NCBI GenBank assembly: GCA_963817015.1
Contig: CAWFMV010000016.1
Location: 186,001 to 250,000 of the forward strand
Direction of reading: 5' to 3'
Origin: VAZQ01 sp963817015
Lineage (GTDB): Bacteria; Pseudomonadota; Alphaproteobacteria; Rhizobiales; Xanthobacteraceae
DNA: 64,000 nucleotides
In this document: piece by piece, positions 37,475 through 45,626 of the stretch
Layout: each line of letters opens with the position of its first letter
Position numbering within the stretch: the stretch's first letter is position 1
The notes under the pieces: generated by a model
Told to the model about the DNA's origin: nothing
Seen by the model: the letters and a program-made list of their open reading frames with translations, nothing else
The model's database searches: none
Program-made: the position numbers and the translations under genes

Positions 37475-37783
37475 CGCATCAGGATCGAGCCCAAGGCCAA
37501 CGGGATCTGATCGCGGCACTTCCGCGATCCGGTGTCGGCGCCTCAAACTTGGATGTCTGGTTTGTCGCAGCCGGGACAGCACTGAACGATACGAAACAGA
37601 GGGCACGCTGCCTAAGCTTAATATGTGGTGCCCACGGGACTTGCTTCAAGACCCCACTCATCCCGTAGAACCGCCGACCAAAGCGAGAACCTACGGGGGT
37701 CACGATATGAGTGGATTGCTGTCGACGTGCTGGTCGCGCGCGGCCGAATTGATCGCCGCCGCGGAAGCGACTGGAGTGGGGCG
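37475..37783. other. Intergenic region, nothing recognised
   Basis: 309 bases between the SRPBCC gene and the FAD monooxygenase. Open frames exist but none has a family-like sequence, and no clear hairpin or promoter stands out. The promoter of the monooxygenase is presumably here. Confidence 0.4.
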
Positions 37784-39247
37784 ATGACCAACCATGCGGT
37801 GGTGATCGTCGGAGGAGGTCCGACAGGACTGATGCTGGCCGGCGAGTTGGCGTTGGCTGGCGTCAACGTTGCGATTGTCGAGCGGCGCGCCAGTCAGGAT
37901 CTCGCGGGTTCGCGTGCAGGCGGTTTACACTCACGCACCATCGAGGTTCTCGATCAGCGCGGAATTGCAGATCGATTCCTCTCGCAGGGACAGGTGGCGC
38001 AGGTCGCGGGGTTCGCCGGCGTATCTTTGGACATCAGCGACTTTCCCACCCGGCACAACTACGGGCTCGCTCTGTGGCAGAAGCACATCGAGCGCATACT
38101 CGCCGGCTGGGTCGATGAGCTCGGTGTGCCGACCTATCGCGGACGTGAGGTGACGGGTTTCGTACAGGACGATACCGGCGTCGACGTCGTGCTGTCCGAC
38201 GGCCAATCGCTGCATGCTGACTATCTCGTCGGGTGCGATGGCGGACGAAGTCTTATCCGCAAATCAGCCGGCATCGATTTTCCCGGTTCGGACCCGACAA
38301 CCAGCAACCTGATCGCCGAGGTCGAGATAACCGAGGAGCCGGAATGGGGCATCCGCCGCGACGCCGTCGGCATTCATGGCCTCAGCAGGCTGGAGGATGG
38401 GCCGGTGCGGGTTCTGGTGACCGAACAAGAGGTCGGTGCCACCGGCGAGCCCACCCTGCGCGATCTCAGCGAGGCGCTCATCGCCGTGTACGGCACTGAT
38501 TACGGGATCCACAGTCCAACCTCGATCTCCCGGTTCACCGATATGACCCGGCAGGCGGCGTCCTACCGCAAAGGACGCGTGCTGCTGGCCGGCGACGCCG
38601 CGCACGTGCATCCCCCGGACGGTGGACAGGGCATCCAGACTGGTGTGCAGGACGCGGTAAATCTAGGATGGAAGCTGGCTCAGGTGATCAAGGGAACCTC
38701 GCCGGAAAGCCTGCTGGACACCTATCACACCGAGCGCCATCCGGTTGCTGCCCGCGTATTGCGAAACACGATGGCTTCGGTCGCGCTTCGCCGCGAGGAC
38801 GAGCGCACGAAGGCGCTGCGCGACACGATGTCCGAGCTCCTTGCCATGGAGGAGCCGCGCAAGCGTTTCGCAGCGATGATGTCTGGTCTGGACATTCATT
38901 ACGACTTCGGTGAGGGACACCCGCTGCTCGGGCGCCGCATGCCCGATCTCGACCTGGTGACCGCCGACGGAACGTTGCGGGTATTCAGCCTGCTGCACGA
39001 TGCCCGGCCGGTGCTCCTCAACTTCGGTGAGCCCGGCGGCTTCGACATCACTCCATGGGCGGATCGGGTCCAGTCGATCGACGTCAAATACGTTGGTGTG
39101 TGGGAGCTACCGGTCATTGGCGCAGTTCCTGCTCCCACTGCCGTGTTGATTCGGCCCGACGGATATGTCGCGTGGGTGGGAGAGCGAACCCATGTGGGCC
39201 TCGCTGATGCGCTAGCCAACTGGTTTGGACCTCCTACGACTGCGTAG
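37784..39247 (+). CDS. FAD-dependent aromatic monooxygenase (PheA/TfdB type)
   Basis: 487-residue flavoprotein hydroxylase. The FAD fingerprint VVIVGGGPTGLMLAGELALA is at the N-terminus, DYLVGCDGGRSLIRKSAGID is the DG motif, and RVLLAGDAAHVHPPDGGQGI the GD motif that binds the FAD ribityl chain. The last 100 residues form the thioredoxin-like C-terminal domain seen in phenol hydroxylases and antibiotic-tailoring or rifampicin monooxygenases. It uses NAD(P)H and O2 to hydroxylate an aromatic ring; the substrate is unknown. Start ATG 37784 with GGAGTGGGG upstream. It has no indel, unlike many neighbours. An AraC remnant follows directly. Confidence 0.87.
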   Translation: MTNHAVVIVGGGPTGLMLAGELALAGVNVAIVERRASQDLAGSRAGGLHSRTIEVLDQRGIADRFLSQGQVAQVAGFAGVSLDISDFPTRHNYGLALWQKHIERILAGWVDELGVPTYRGREVTGFVQDDTGVDVVLSDGQSLHADYLVGCDGGRSLIRKSAGIDFPGSDPTTSNLIAEVEITEEPEWGIRRDAVGIHGLSRLEDGPVRVLVTEQEVGATGEPTLRDLSEALIAVYGTDYGIHSPTSISRFTDMTRQAASYRKGRVLLAGDAAHVHPPDGGQGIQTGVQDAVNLGWKLAQVIKGTSPESLLDTYHTERHPVAARVLRNTMASVALRREDERTKALRDTMSELLAMEEPRKRFAAMMSGLDIHYDFGEGHPLLGRRMPDLDLVTADGTLRVFSLLHDARPVLLNFGEPGGFDITPWADRVQSIDVKYVGVWELPVIGAVPAPTAVLIRPDGYVAWVGERTHVGLADALANWFGPPTTA

Positions 39248-39257
39248 TGCACCGGCC

Positions 39258-39411
39258 TCCAAGATCAATCGCGAAGAGAGAGAATCGGACCCGGTCGCCG
39301 CAATCGCGTTCGAGGCCGGGTTCAATGAGTTCGCCACCTTCAACCGCCGCTTCCGCCGCCTGATCGGCGTGACGCCGAGCGTCTTCCATACTCACTCAGA
39401 AAACAAAGGTG
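39258..39411 (+). pseudogene. AraC family regulator, C-terminal fragment
   Basis: Encodes PVAAIAFEAGFNEFATFNRR and FRRLIGVTPSVF, the second helix-turn-helix of an AraC protein, with no first half and no start. It is squeezed between the monooxygenase and the next ArsR gene and is presumably the leftover of a regulator lost by recombination. Confidence 0.7.
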
Positions 39412-39416
39412 TTGAC

Positions 39417-39443
39417 CTTAGTATTGCGTCGCCATACACTAAG
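39417..39443. promoter_or_regulatory. Inverted repeat upstream of ArsR gene, candidate operator
   Basis: CTTAGT (39417-39422) and ACTAAG (39438-39443) form a spaced dyad with AT-rich inner bases, four nt before the ArsR start codon. Weaker than the other three ArsR dyads. Confidence 0.45.
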
Positions 39444-39447
39444 CCAA

Positions 39448-39969
39448 ATGCCTAACCATGCAGAGCAGCTGAGCCACGTTTTCCATGCGCTCGCCGACCC
39501 GACTCGGCGCAAGGTGCTCGAGCGCCTGAGCAAGGGGCCGGCGCCGGTCAGCGAGCTCGCGCGGCCATTCGAGATGGCGCTGCCGTCCTTCGCCCAGCAC
39601 CTCGACGTGCTCGAGCGCTGCGGACTGGTGCGATCGCGCAAAGCGGGGCGCGTGCGAACCTATCGTTTGACGCCGAAGCCGCTGAAAGAGGCGGAGCATT
39701 GGATGACGCGCCAGCGCGCCATCTGGGAGCGCCGCCTCGATCAGCTCGACAATTATCTGCTCACCCTGAAGGACAAGACGTCCATGATCCATGCCAAGAT
39801 TTCTGCAAAAGTCTGCCAAGTTGCCGCAACTGCGTCCCGGTCTCGATCTCGTTCTGGAGCGTGTCGTCGACGTACCGCGCGAGCTCGTCTGGCGCGCCTG
39901 GACGACGCCCGAGCATCTCATGAAGTGGTTCACGCCGGTGCCCTGGAAGACGGTCGCGTGCGAGATTGA
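39448..39969 (+). CDS. ArsR family regulator, C-terminus uncertain
   Basis: Winged-helix regulator MPNHAEQLSHVFHALADPTR with SELARPFEMALPSFAQHLDV (recognition helix) and VRTYRLTPKPLKEAEHWMTR (wing and dimer helix), of the SRPBCC-linked ArsR group without metal cysteines. The family-like sequence ends near LDNYLLTLKD (about 39775). The rest, to 39969, is Ser/Arg-rich and overlaps the SRPBCC gene in another frame, so a frameshift or lost stop near 39785 is likely. Start ATG 39448. Confidence 0.8.
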   Translation: MPNHAEQLSHVFHALADPTRRKVLERLSKGPAPVSELARPFEMALPSFAQHLDVLERCGLVRSRKAGRVRTYRLTPKPLKEAEHWMTRQRAIWERRLDQLDNYLLTLKDKTSMIHAKISAKVCQVAATASRSRSRSGACRRRTARARLARLDDARASHEVVHAGALEDGRVRD

Positions 39970-40315
39970 CTTGCGGCCGGGCGGGCGATTTCACACCGTC
40001 ATGCAGTCGCCGGAAGGCCGCGAATTTCGGAATGTCGGGTGCTATCTCGAGATCATCGAGAACGAACGACTGATGTGGACGAACGCGCTCGAGGAGGGCT
40101 TCCGTCCGACCAGCGCCTCCACCGTCTGCGGCGAGGACGCATTCTTTGCCTTCACGGCGGTCATTTCACTGGCACAGCACGGGGAGGGCACCAAATACAC
40201 GGCGCTGGTGATGCACGGCGACGAGGCCAGCACCAAGCGGCATGAGGAGATGGGATTCGAGGACGGCTGGGGCAAGGCGCTCGAGCAGCTGGTCGCGGTC
40301 GCGAAAACAATGTAG
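39791..40315 (+). CDS. SRPBCC (AHSA1) family protein
   Basis: 174 residues: LDLVLERVVDVPRELVWRAW, HLMKWFTPVPWKTVACEIDL, GGRFHTVMQSPEGREFRNVG, CYLEIIENERLMWTNALEEG and a C-terminal helix GFEDGWGKALEQLVAVAK. It forms an operon with the ArsR gene just upstream. The exact start is unsure because of the disturbed junction; ATG 39791 keeps the frame. Ligand unknown. Confidence 0.85.
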   Translation: MPRFLQKSAKLPQLRPGLDLVLERVVDVPRELVWRAWTTPEHLMKWFTPVPWKTVACEIDLRPGGRFHTVMQSPEGREFRNVGCYLEIIENERLMWTNALEEGFRPTSASTVCGEDAFFAFTAVISLAQHGEGTKYTALVMHGDEASTKRHEEMGFEDGWGKALEQLVAVAKTM

Positions 40316-40351
40316 CGGCGGACGCCAAGGTGAGCTCTAAGACTCGCCTCG

Positions 40352-40819
40352 CTACTCGTCCATGGCCACGCGGACGAGCCAGCGCCGGACCACCTGCTCC
40401 TCGTTCGCCGACAGGCCGGCCACGAGCCGCTTCTCGATCCTCTGGATATGCGGCCGGCAGCGCGCCAGGAGATCCCGGCCGGCCTTGGTGATCTCGAGCT
40501 GCTGGATGCGGCCGTGCACCGCGTGGGGGCGGCTGGCAAGCCGCCCCGATCGCTTGAGATTGCTGACGATGACGCTCACGGTCTGCGGAGTGAGCAGCGA
40601 CAGCCGCGCGAGGTCCGCGTTCGAGAGGCCCGGATAGGCGCCGACCATCGTCAGCACCGCGAATTGCGGCGGCGTCACGTCCTCCTCGGCCAGCGTGCGC
40701 TCCATGCGGGTGCGCAGCGCCACGCTCGCCTGCCGCAGCAGATAGCCGAGATAGCCTTGCTCCCCGCGCTTGCCCTCGCCGGGCTGCGGCACAGGCGGGA
40801 TGGAAGGGGCCTTGCGCAT
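40352..40819 (-). CDS. MarR family transcriptional regulator
   Basis: 155 residues. GYLGYLLRQASVALRTRMER is the dimer helix, TPPQFAVLTMVGAYPGLSNA and DLARLSLLTPQTVSVIVSNL the winged helix-turn-helix, and GRIQQLEITKAGRDLL the wing. Homologues respond to phenolic compounds or oxidants. It is divergent from the GNAT gene and a nested palindrome lies directly before its start, so it probably represses itself and perhaps the GNAT gene. Start ATG 40817-40819. Confidence 0.88.
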   Translation of the reverse strand: MRKAPSIPPVPQPGEGKRGEQGYLGYLLRQASVALRTRMERTLAEEDVTPPQFAVLTMVGAYPGLSNADLARLSLLTPQTVSVIVSNLKRSGRLASRPHAVHGRIQQLEITKAGRDLLARCRPHIQRIEKRLVAGLSANEEQVVRRWLVRVAMDE

Positions 40820-40820
40820 G

Positions 40821-40857
40821 ATATCAGACCTCGAATATCATATTCGAGTACTGATAT
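40821..40857. promoter_or_regulatory. Nested 37-bp dyad, presumed MarR operator
   Basis: Centred on C40839: inner arms CTCGAATAT / ATATTCGAG and outer arms ATATCAG / CTGATAT. Only the two bases between inner and outer arms fail to pair. It abuts the MarR start codon and faces the divergent GNAT gene. Confidence 0.7.
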
Positions 40858-40871
40858 TATACGGATTCGCG

Positions 40872-40922
40872 ATGGAGAGCCAGATGTTCGGATCGCTCGT
40901 GGCGGCGGCGAGTGCGCGATGA
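40872..40922 (+). other. 16-codon reading frame overlapping the GNAT start
   Basis: ATG 40872 opens MESQMFGSLVAAASAR, ending at a TGA that overlaps the GNAT ATG (ATGA). It could be a leader that couples translation, or chance. Confidence 0.2.
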
Positions 40923-41377
40923 GCGCCGGGGACGCAGGGGCTCTCTCATCGGTGCTGGACGTCCGCGTGGTCGGCGAGGCCGACATTGCGGCCTGCTATG
41001 CGCTGATGCGCGCGCTGCGCCCGCAGCTCACCTCTGAAGCGGAGTTCATCGAGCGCTGGCGGCGGCAGTCGGAGCAAGGCTACGCGATCGTGGCGCTCTG
41101 GCGCGCGCAGCGCCCGGTCGCGCTCGCGGGCTTCCGGGTGCAGGAGAATTTGGTGCACGGCCGTTTCCTCTATGTCGATGATCTGGTGACGGACGAGAGC
41201 GAGCGCCGCCATGGCCACGGCGCGCGGCTGCTGGATCGTCTCAAGGCGGAAGGCCGCGCACTCGGCTGCCGCAAGCTCGTGCTCGACACCGCGCTCGAGA
41301 ACACGCTTGCGCATCGCTTCTATTACCGGCAGGGCCTGCTGGCGATGTCGCTTCGCTTCAATTGCCTGCTCGATTGA
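40919..41377 (+). CDS. GNAT family N-acetyltransferase
   Basis: 152-residue acetyltransferase using acetyl-CoA. VRVVGEADIAACYALMRALR begins the fold, ALWRAQRPVALAGFRVQEN gives strands 2-3, YVDDLVTDESERRHGHGARL the acetyl-CoA pyrophosphate loop (R-x-x-G-x-G/A type: RHGHGA), and LDTALENTLAHRFYYRQGL the end of the domain. Substrate unknown. Divergent from marR with the operator between. Start ATG 40919. Confidence 0.85.
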   Translation: MSAGDAGALSSVLDVRVVGEADIAACYALMRALRPQLTSEAEFIERWRRQSEQGYAIVALWRAQRPVALAGFRVQENLVHGRFLYVDDLVTDESERRHGHGARLLDRLKAEGRALGCRKLVLDTALENTLAHRFYYRQGLLAMSLRFNCLLD

Positions 41378-41548
41378 CGATTGCCGGCGGCTGGAAATTG
41401 CTCGAGCCCGCGCGCAAGACGGCGCTGCGCGAGGCCGCGAGGCGCATTGTTCTCGAGCTTGAGGGTTAGCATCCGTTCGGCGCATGGCCGTGCCGCCGTG
41501 GCGCCGCAGTTGCGCGACACAGTCTCGCATTCCAATGCGAGGCCCGAG

Positions 41549-42929
41549 ATGCTCACTCCGCTCCAGCCGGTTGTTCCTCCGGCGCCCAAGGTGCACGACA
41601 AGGATCTTCCCGGCTGGCAGGCGCTGTACAAGTTCAATCGCAACACACTCTCGAGCCAGCCCCAGCGCGCCTTCGATGAACCGGTCATCCGCCGGTGCAT
41701 TTTCGGGCTGGAATCGCTCCTGATCAACGATCCGGACGGCGTGCGGCATGTGCTGGCGACCGCGATGGACAAATACAAGCGCCTGGTGGCCGCCGACCGC
41801 ATCCTGGGGCCGCTCGGCGGCACCGGCCTGTTCCTGGCGGCCGGTTCGCAATGGCGGCAGCAGCGCCGCATGCTGGCGCCGATGTTCACGCCGGCGAATG
41901 TCGGGTTGTTCCTTCCTCACTTCATGGCCGCGGCCCTTGGACTTGCCGACCGGATTGCTGGTGCACACAGCACCAATCTGTGCGCCAATTTGTCCTTGGC
42001 CTTTCAGGAGGCAACGCTCGAGGCCGTCCTGCGGGCGCTGTTCTCGCTGCCGGACAGCGCCGAGCGCGCGCGCATCACCGCGATGGTCAGATACTATCTG
42101 GCGGGACCAGGCCGGCCCAATCTCTTCGATGCGTTTGCGCCCACGACCGAGTCATTCGGGTTTGCCTTGCGCAGTCGCCGCCGGTTTCAGAAGGAATGGT
42201 CCGCCACCATCGACGCGATCGTCTCGGCTCGGCGAGAGCGACGGGGAACGGCGGCCAGCGCCGATCTTCTCGACCTTCTGCTCGCCGCCCGCGATCCCGA
42301 AACCGGGCAGGCGCTTTCCCAGGTCGAGGTGCGCGATCAATGCTCGACGATGATCGTCGCCGGCTATGAAACCACCGCGCGGCTCTTGTTCTGGGCCACC
42401 TATCTTCTGACCCTCGACCTGGCCGAGCAGGATCGGCTGCGCGCCGAGCTTGCGTCGTTCCCGCCCGAACGAGTGAGCAGCCTCGATGACCTGTTGAATT
42501 GGCCGCGACTTGCGCCAGGTCCTGTTCGAAGCCCTGCGGCTCTATCCGCCGGCCGCGTACATCTCGCGTGAAGCAATCGCGGATGATGTGGTTGCGGGCG
42601 AGCCGGTCCGGGCCGGAACGCAGGCCTGGATCAGCCCGTGGGTGCTGCACCGTCACCGCAAGCACTGGGACTGTCCGACGGCTTTCAAGCCTGACCGTTT
42701 CACGGGCAAGCTGTCGCCGTGGACGGGAGGCGGCGCCTTCCTGCCGTTTGGCGCCGGCCCGCGCATCTGCATCGGCGCTACGTTCGCCATGGCGGAGGCG
42801 CACATCATGCTGGCGACGTTGTTGTCGCGCTTCAGGATCACGCTCGATGCCGCGCGCCCGGTGCTGCCCGTCGCCAGAATTACGACGGCGCCATCCTACG
42901 AGCCTTCCTTCCGGCTTGAGCGTATTTAG
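41549..42929 (+). CDS. Cytochrome P450, one frameshift
   Basis: Haem-thiolate monooxygenase of about 460 residues. The I-helix reads MIVAGYETTARLLFW (AGxET), the K-helix EALRLYPPAAY (ExxR), and the haem loop FLPFGAGPRICIGATFAMAE with the Cys ligand, so all canonical sites are present. The N-terminus has no membrane anchor, so it is a soluble bacterial P450. One base is displaced near 42512, between LNWPRL and RQVLFEALRL. No ferredoxin or reductase gene is adjacent. Start ATG 41549 (MLTPLQPVVPPAPKVHDKDL), typical of CYP102-like or CYP51-neighbour soluble families; the subfamily cannot be set. Confidence 0.88.
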
Positions 42930-42947
42930 GGAGCGCCATCGATCCGC

Positions 42948-43605
42948 TCAATCGCGATCCGGCGCGCCCGGTGGAAACAGCGGGCGATAGGGCCGCGCCT
43001 CGTCGACCGCGCGTGCGAACGACGGCCGCGCCAGCAGGCGCTGGCGGTAAGCTTTGAGCTTCGGGCAGTCGGCGCCGATCGGGTGCACCCAGTCGGCATA
43101 GAAGAGCGACGGCCCCGCCGCACAATCAGCAAGACTGAAGTCGCCGCAGGCCCAGCCTTGATCCTCGATCGTCTGATCAAGCCACGCATAAGTGCTGTCG
43201 AGTAGCTTGTGTGCCTCGGCGACACCATGCGGGTCGCGCACGTCAGCCGGGCGAAGGTGATCGCCAACGATCTTCTGCATCGGCGTCATGATGTAGTTGT
43301 CGAAAACGCGGTCCATGAAGCGGGCGCGCACCGCCGCTCTCGGATCGGCGGGCAACAGCCGGGCCGGCCCCGGATGGCAGAGATCGAGATGCTCGATGAT
43401 GACCGTCGCTTCCATCAGGGTCTGCTCGCCATCGCGCAAGACCGGCATGCGGCGAAGCGGCCAGAGATTGACGAACTCGGCCCCAGCTGTCGGATTGTCG
43501 TGCGACAGCATTCGCAACTCGAACGGTGTTGCGCTCTCGTAGAGCGCGATCAGGACTTTCTGGCAGTAGGACGAGAACGGATGGGCATAAAGGATGAGAA
43601 CTCAC
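42948..43605 (-). CDS. Glutathione S-transferase family protein, N-terminal frameshift
   Basis: GST of about 218 residues. The N-terminal thioredoxin fold reads LYAHPFSSYCQKVLIALYES, with SSYC at the active-site position, then LWPLRRMPVLRDGEQTLMEA and TVIIEHLDLCHPG; the helical domain reads GWACGDFSLADCAAGPSLFY. The start is broken: the only upstream start, GTG 43605, is out of frame by one base with the LYAHPF segment, and an in-frame TGA lies between. One missing base explains it. Convergent with the P450 gene, 18 nt apart. Confidence 0.8.
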
Positions 43606-43710
43606 GCTGGGCTCCAAAATGGTGGGCTGGCATTATCGGCTGGACTGTAGTCAAGTCTATGCGCGGCTCACGGCGGCCCACATTGAAGCAACGAGTTGAA
43701 GCTCTGCAAC

Positions 43711-44076
43711 ATGGCCAAAACCGTCACCAAGACCATCACCATTTATGGCATCAAGAACTGTGACACGATGAAGAAGGCGCGCGCGTGGCTTGACAAGCAC
43801 GATGTCGCCTATGCGTTCCACGATTACAAGTCGGAGGGCATCGATCGCGACCGGCTCGAGCGGTGGACGGGCGCGGTAGGGTGGGAGACCCTGCTCAATC
43901 GTGCCGGCACGACCTTCCGCAAGCTTCCCGACAAGGACAAGGCGTCGGTCACGGAGAAGAAGGCGATTGCGCTGATGCTGGATCAGCCTTCCATGATCAA
44001 GCGGCCGGTGCTCGAGGTGAAGGGCAAGCTCATTGTCGGCTTCAAGCCCGAAACCTACGAGCAGGCGTTGGGCTAG
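43711..44076 (+). CDS. ArsC/Spx-like reductase family protein (YffB type)
   Basis: 121-residue thioredoxin-fold protein: ITIYGIKNCDTMKKARAWLD has the single redox Cys in NCDT, followed by DVAYAFHDYKSEGIDRDRLE, WETLLNRAGTTFRKL and MIKRPVLEVKGKLIVGFKPE (cis-Pro region RPV). This is the YffB/Spx branch of the ArsC family, not a proven arsenate reductase. No ars genes are nearby. Start ATG 43711 after GAAGC-type weak site; fully intact. Confidence 0.88.
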   Translation: MAKTVTKTITIYGIKNCDTMKKARAWLDKHDVAYAFHDYKSEGIDRDRLERWTGAVGWETLLNRAGTTFRKLPDKDKASVTEKKAIALMLDQPSMIKRPVLEVKGKLIVGFKPETYEQALG

Positions 44077-44278
44077 GGCGGTTCCGCAAAAACACACATT
44101 GCAGTTGTGATTGTGTCTGTCGTGATCGGACCGGCTGGCTCATGCCATGCCGATCAGATCACTTTTGATCCGGTGATTTGAACCTTTTTGCGCCACGCGC
44201 AACCAAGCCCTGCTTACCCACCGTGTCCCGCTCGGGAAGACGTGCGCTTGGGCGCATGCTGAAGCAAGAGGAAGATTT

Positions 44279-44680
44279 ATGACGATCCGTCTCATCAAGC
44301 TCGCTGTTCTTTATCTCGTTCTCGGCATGACCATGGGCATTGGCATGGGCATGAGCCATGATTTCCTGCTGCGGCCGGTGCATGCCCACGTCAATCTGCT
44401 TGGCTTCGCCGTGCTCGCGATCGCTGCGTTTGTGTTTCACGCCTTCCCGGATCTTGCGCGCACGCGCCTCGCGACGGCGTGGTTCTGGCTCTACAACATT
44501 GCCATGCCGGTCGGCCTCGGCGCGCTTGCCTTGGTGCTGAATGGCAAGATGTGGGCGGAGCCTGCGCTGATCGTGGGAGAGCTTCTGCTTTGGGCCTCGG
44601 GCTGTCTCTTTGCCATCTTGGTGGTGTGGAACCTGCGCGCCGAGCGCGTGCCCACGGCGGTTGCAGCCGCCAAGGCATGA
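44279..44680 (+). CDS. Small four-helix protein resembling haem-copper oxidase subunit I
   Basis: 133 residues with four membrane helices: LAVLYLVLGMTMGIGMGM, AHVNLLGFAVLAIAAFVFHA, FWLYNIAMPVGLGALALVL and LIVGELLLWASGCLFAILVV. The block HAHVNLLGF resembles the haem-ligand helix of the cbb3/NorB type subunit I, and a second His (VFHAF) sits in the same helix. It is far too short for an oxidase (about 500 residues), so it is a stand-alone relative of unknown role, perhaps haem-binding. GAGGAAG precedes ATG 44279, and a hairpin terminator follows. Confidence 0.6.
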   Translation: MTIRLIKLAVLYLVLGMTMGIGMGMSHDFLLRPVHAHVNLLGFAVLAIAAFVFHAFPDLARTRLATAWFWLYNIAMPVGLGALALVLNGKMWAEPALIVGELLLWASGCLFAILVVWNLRAERVPTAVAAAKA

Positions 44681-44702
44681 TCGCGGGTTAAGGACTTGCG
44701 GC

Positions 44703-44732
44703 TGGGCGGCTCGGCATCAGTGGAGCCGCCCA
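44703..44732 (+). terminator. Hairpin terminator after the oxidase-like gene
   Basis: Ten perfect pairs, TGGGCGGCTC with GAGCCGCCCA, around a 10-nt loop and followed by TTTGCG. Lies 22 nt after the stop at 44680. Confidence 0.55.
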
Positions 44733-44849
44733 TTTGCGTTGCGCAAAGGGGTGGCTGTCGCGGGCTTCGAAGAGGCTGCGACGGCTATGCTCGCCTGATA
44801 TGGTACCCAGGCGTTCAACGTATCCGTCAATAAGTCTTTGGGGGCTTGC

Positions 44850-45626
44850 ATGCAGATTGATCTCGCCAACCGCGCTGCCATCGTCACCGGCGGCAGCAAG
44901 GGGCTTGGCTTTGCCATCGCCAGCCGTTTCGCGGCCTCCGGCGCCGACGTGCTGATCGCGTCGCGCGGGCGCGAGGCGCTCGATGCCGCGGTCAAGTCGA
45001 TCAGCGCCGGCGCCAAGGGCCGGGTGGTCGGCGCGCAGGGCGACGTCGGCAAGCCCGACGAGGTCAAGCGCATCTATGACGAGGGCATGCGCGCCTTTGG
45101 CAAGATCGACATCGTGGTCAACAACGCCGGCACCTCGCGCAACGGCGCGTTCGAGACGATCACCGACGAGGTCTGGCGCGAGGATCTCGAGCAGAAGCTG
45201 TTCGCCGCGATCAGGCTCACGCGTCTGGTCTGGCCGCAGATGAAGGAGCGGCGCTGGGGCCGCGTCATCAACGTGCTCAACATCGGCGCCAAGGCGCCGC
45301 GCGCCGGCAGCGGGCCGACCACGATCTCGCGCGCGGCCGGCATGGCGCTGACGAAGCTTCTCTCGATCGAAGGCGCGCCGCACAACATCCTGGTCAACGC
45401 CATGCTGGTCGGCTTCATCGAGGCCGATCAGCATGTGCAGCGCGCCGCCAAGGAGGGCATCCCGCTCGAGGATTACATCGCCCGCCGCGCCAAGGACATT
45501 CCGCTGCGCCGCATCGGCAAGGCGGAAGAGTTCGCCAATCTGGCATGCTTCCTGGCGTCGGATCAGGCGTCCTACATCGCCGGCACCGCGATCAACGTCG
45601 ACGGCGGGCATTCGCCGGTTGTGTAG
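44850..45626 (+). CDS. SDR family protein lacking the Tyr-x-x-x-Lys site
   Basis: 258-residue Rossmann-fold protein of the short-chain dehydrogenase family. AAIVTGGSKGLGFAIASRFA is the nucleotide-binding loop and VVNNAGTSRNG the NNAG motif. At the catalytic position, where Tyr-x-x-x-Lys is expected, the sequence is TTISRAAGMALTKLLS, with Ile in place of Tyr and no aligned Lys; the catalytic Ser region reads NVLNIGAKAPRAG. The end NVDGGHSPVV is normal. It may be a non-oxidoreductase or use other residues. Start ATG 44850 after GGGGGC. Its stop touches the stop of the convergent TctC gene. Confidence 0.85.
   Translation: MQIDLANRAAIVTGGSKGLGFAIASRFAASGADVLIASRGREALDAAVKSISAGAKGRVVGAQGDVGKPDEVKRIYDEGMRAFGKIDIVVNNAGTSRNGAFETITDEVWREDLEQKLFAAIRLTRLVWPQMKERRWGRVINVLNIGAKAPRAGSGPTTISRAAGMALTKLLSIEGAPHNILVNAMLVGFIEADQHVQRAAKEGIPLEDYIARRAKDIPLRRIGKAEEFANLACFLASDQASYIAGTAINVDGGHSPVV

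Noticed and set aside
43711..44076. Arsenic resistance operon (ArsC-like plus ArsR genes)
   Set aside because: The ArsC-like protein is of the YffB/Spx branch and the ArsR proteins lack metal cysteines and pair with SRPBCC genes; no arsB/acr3.
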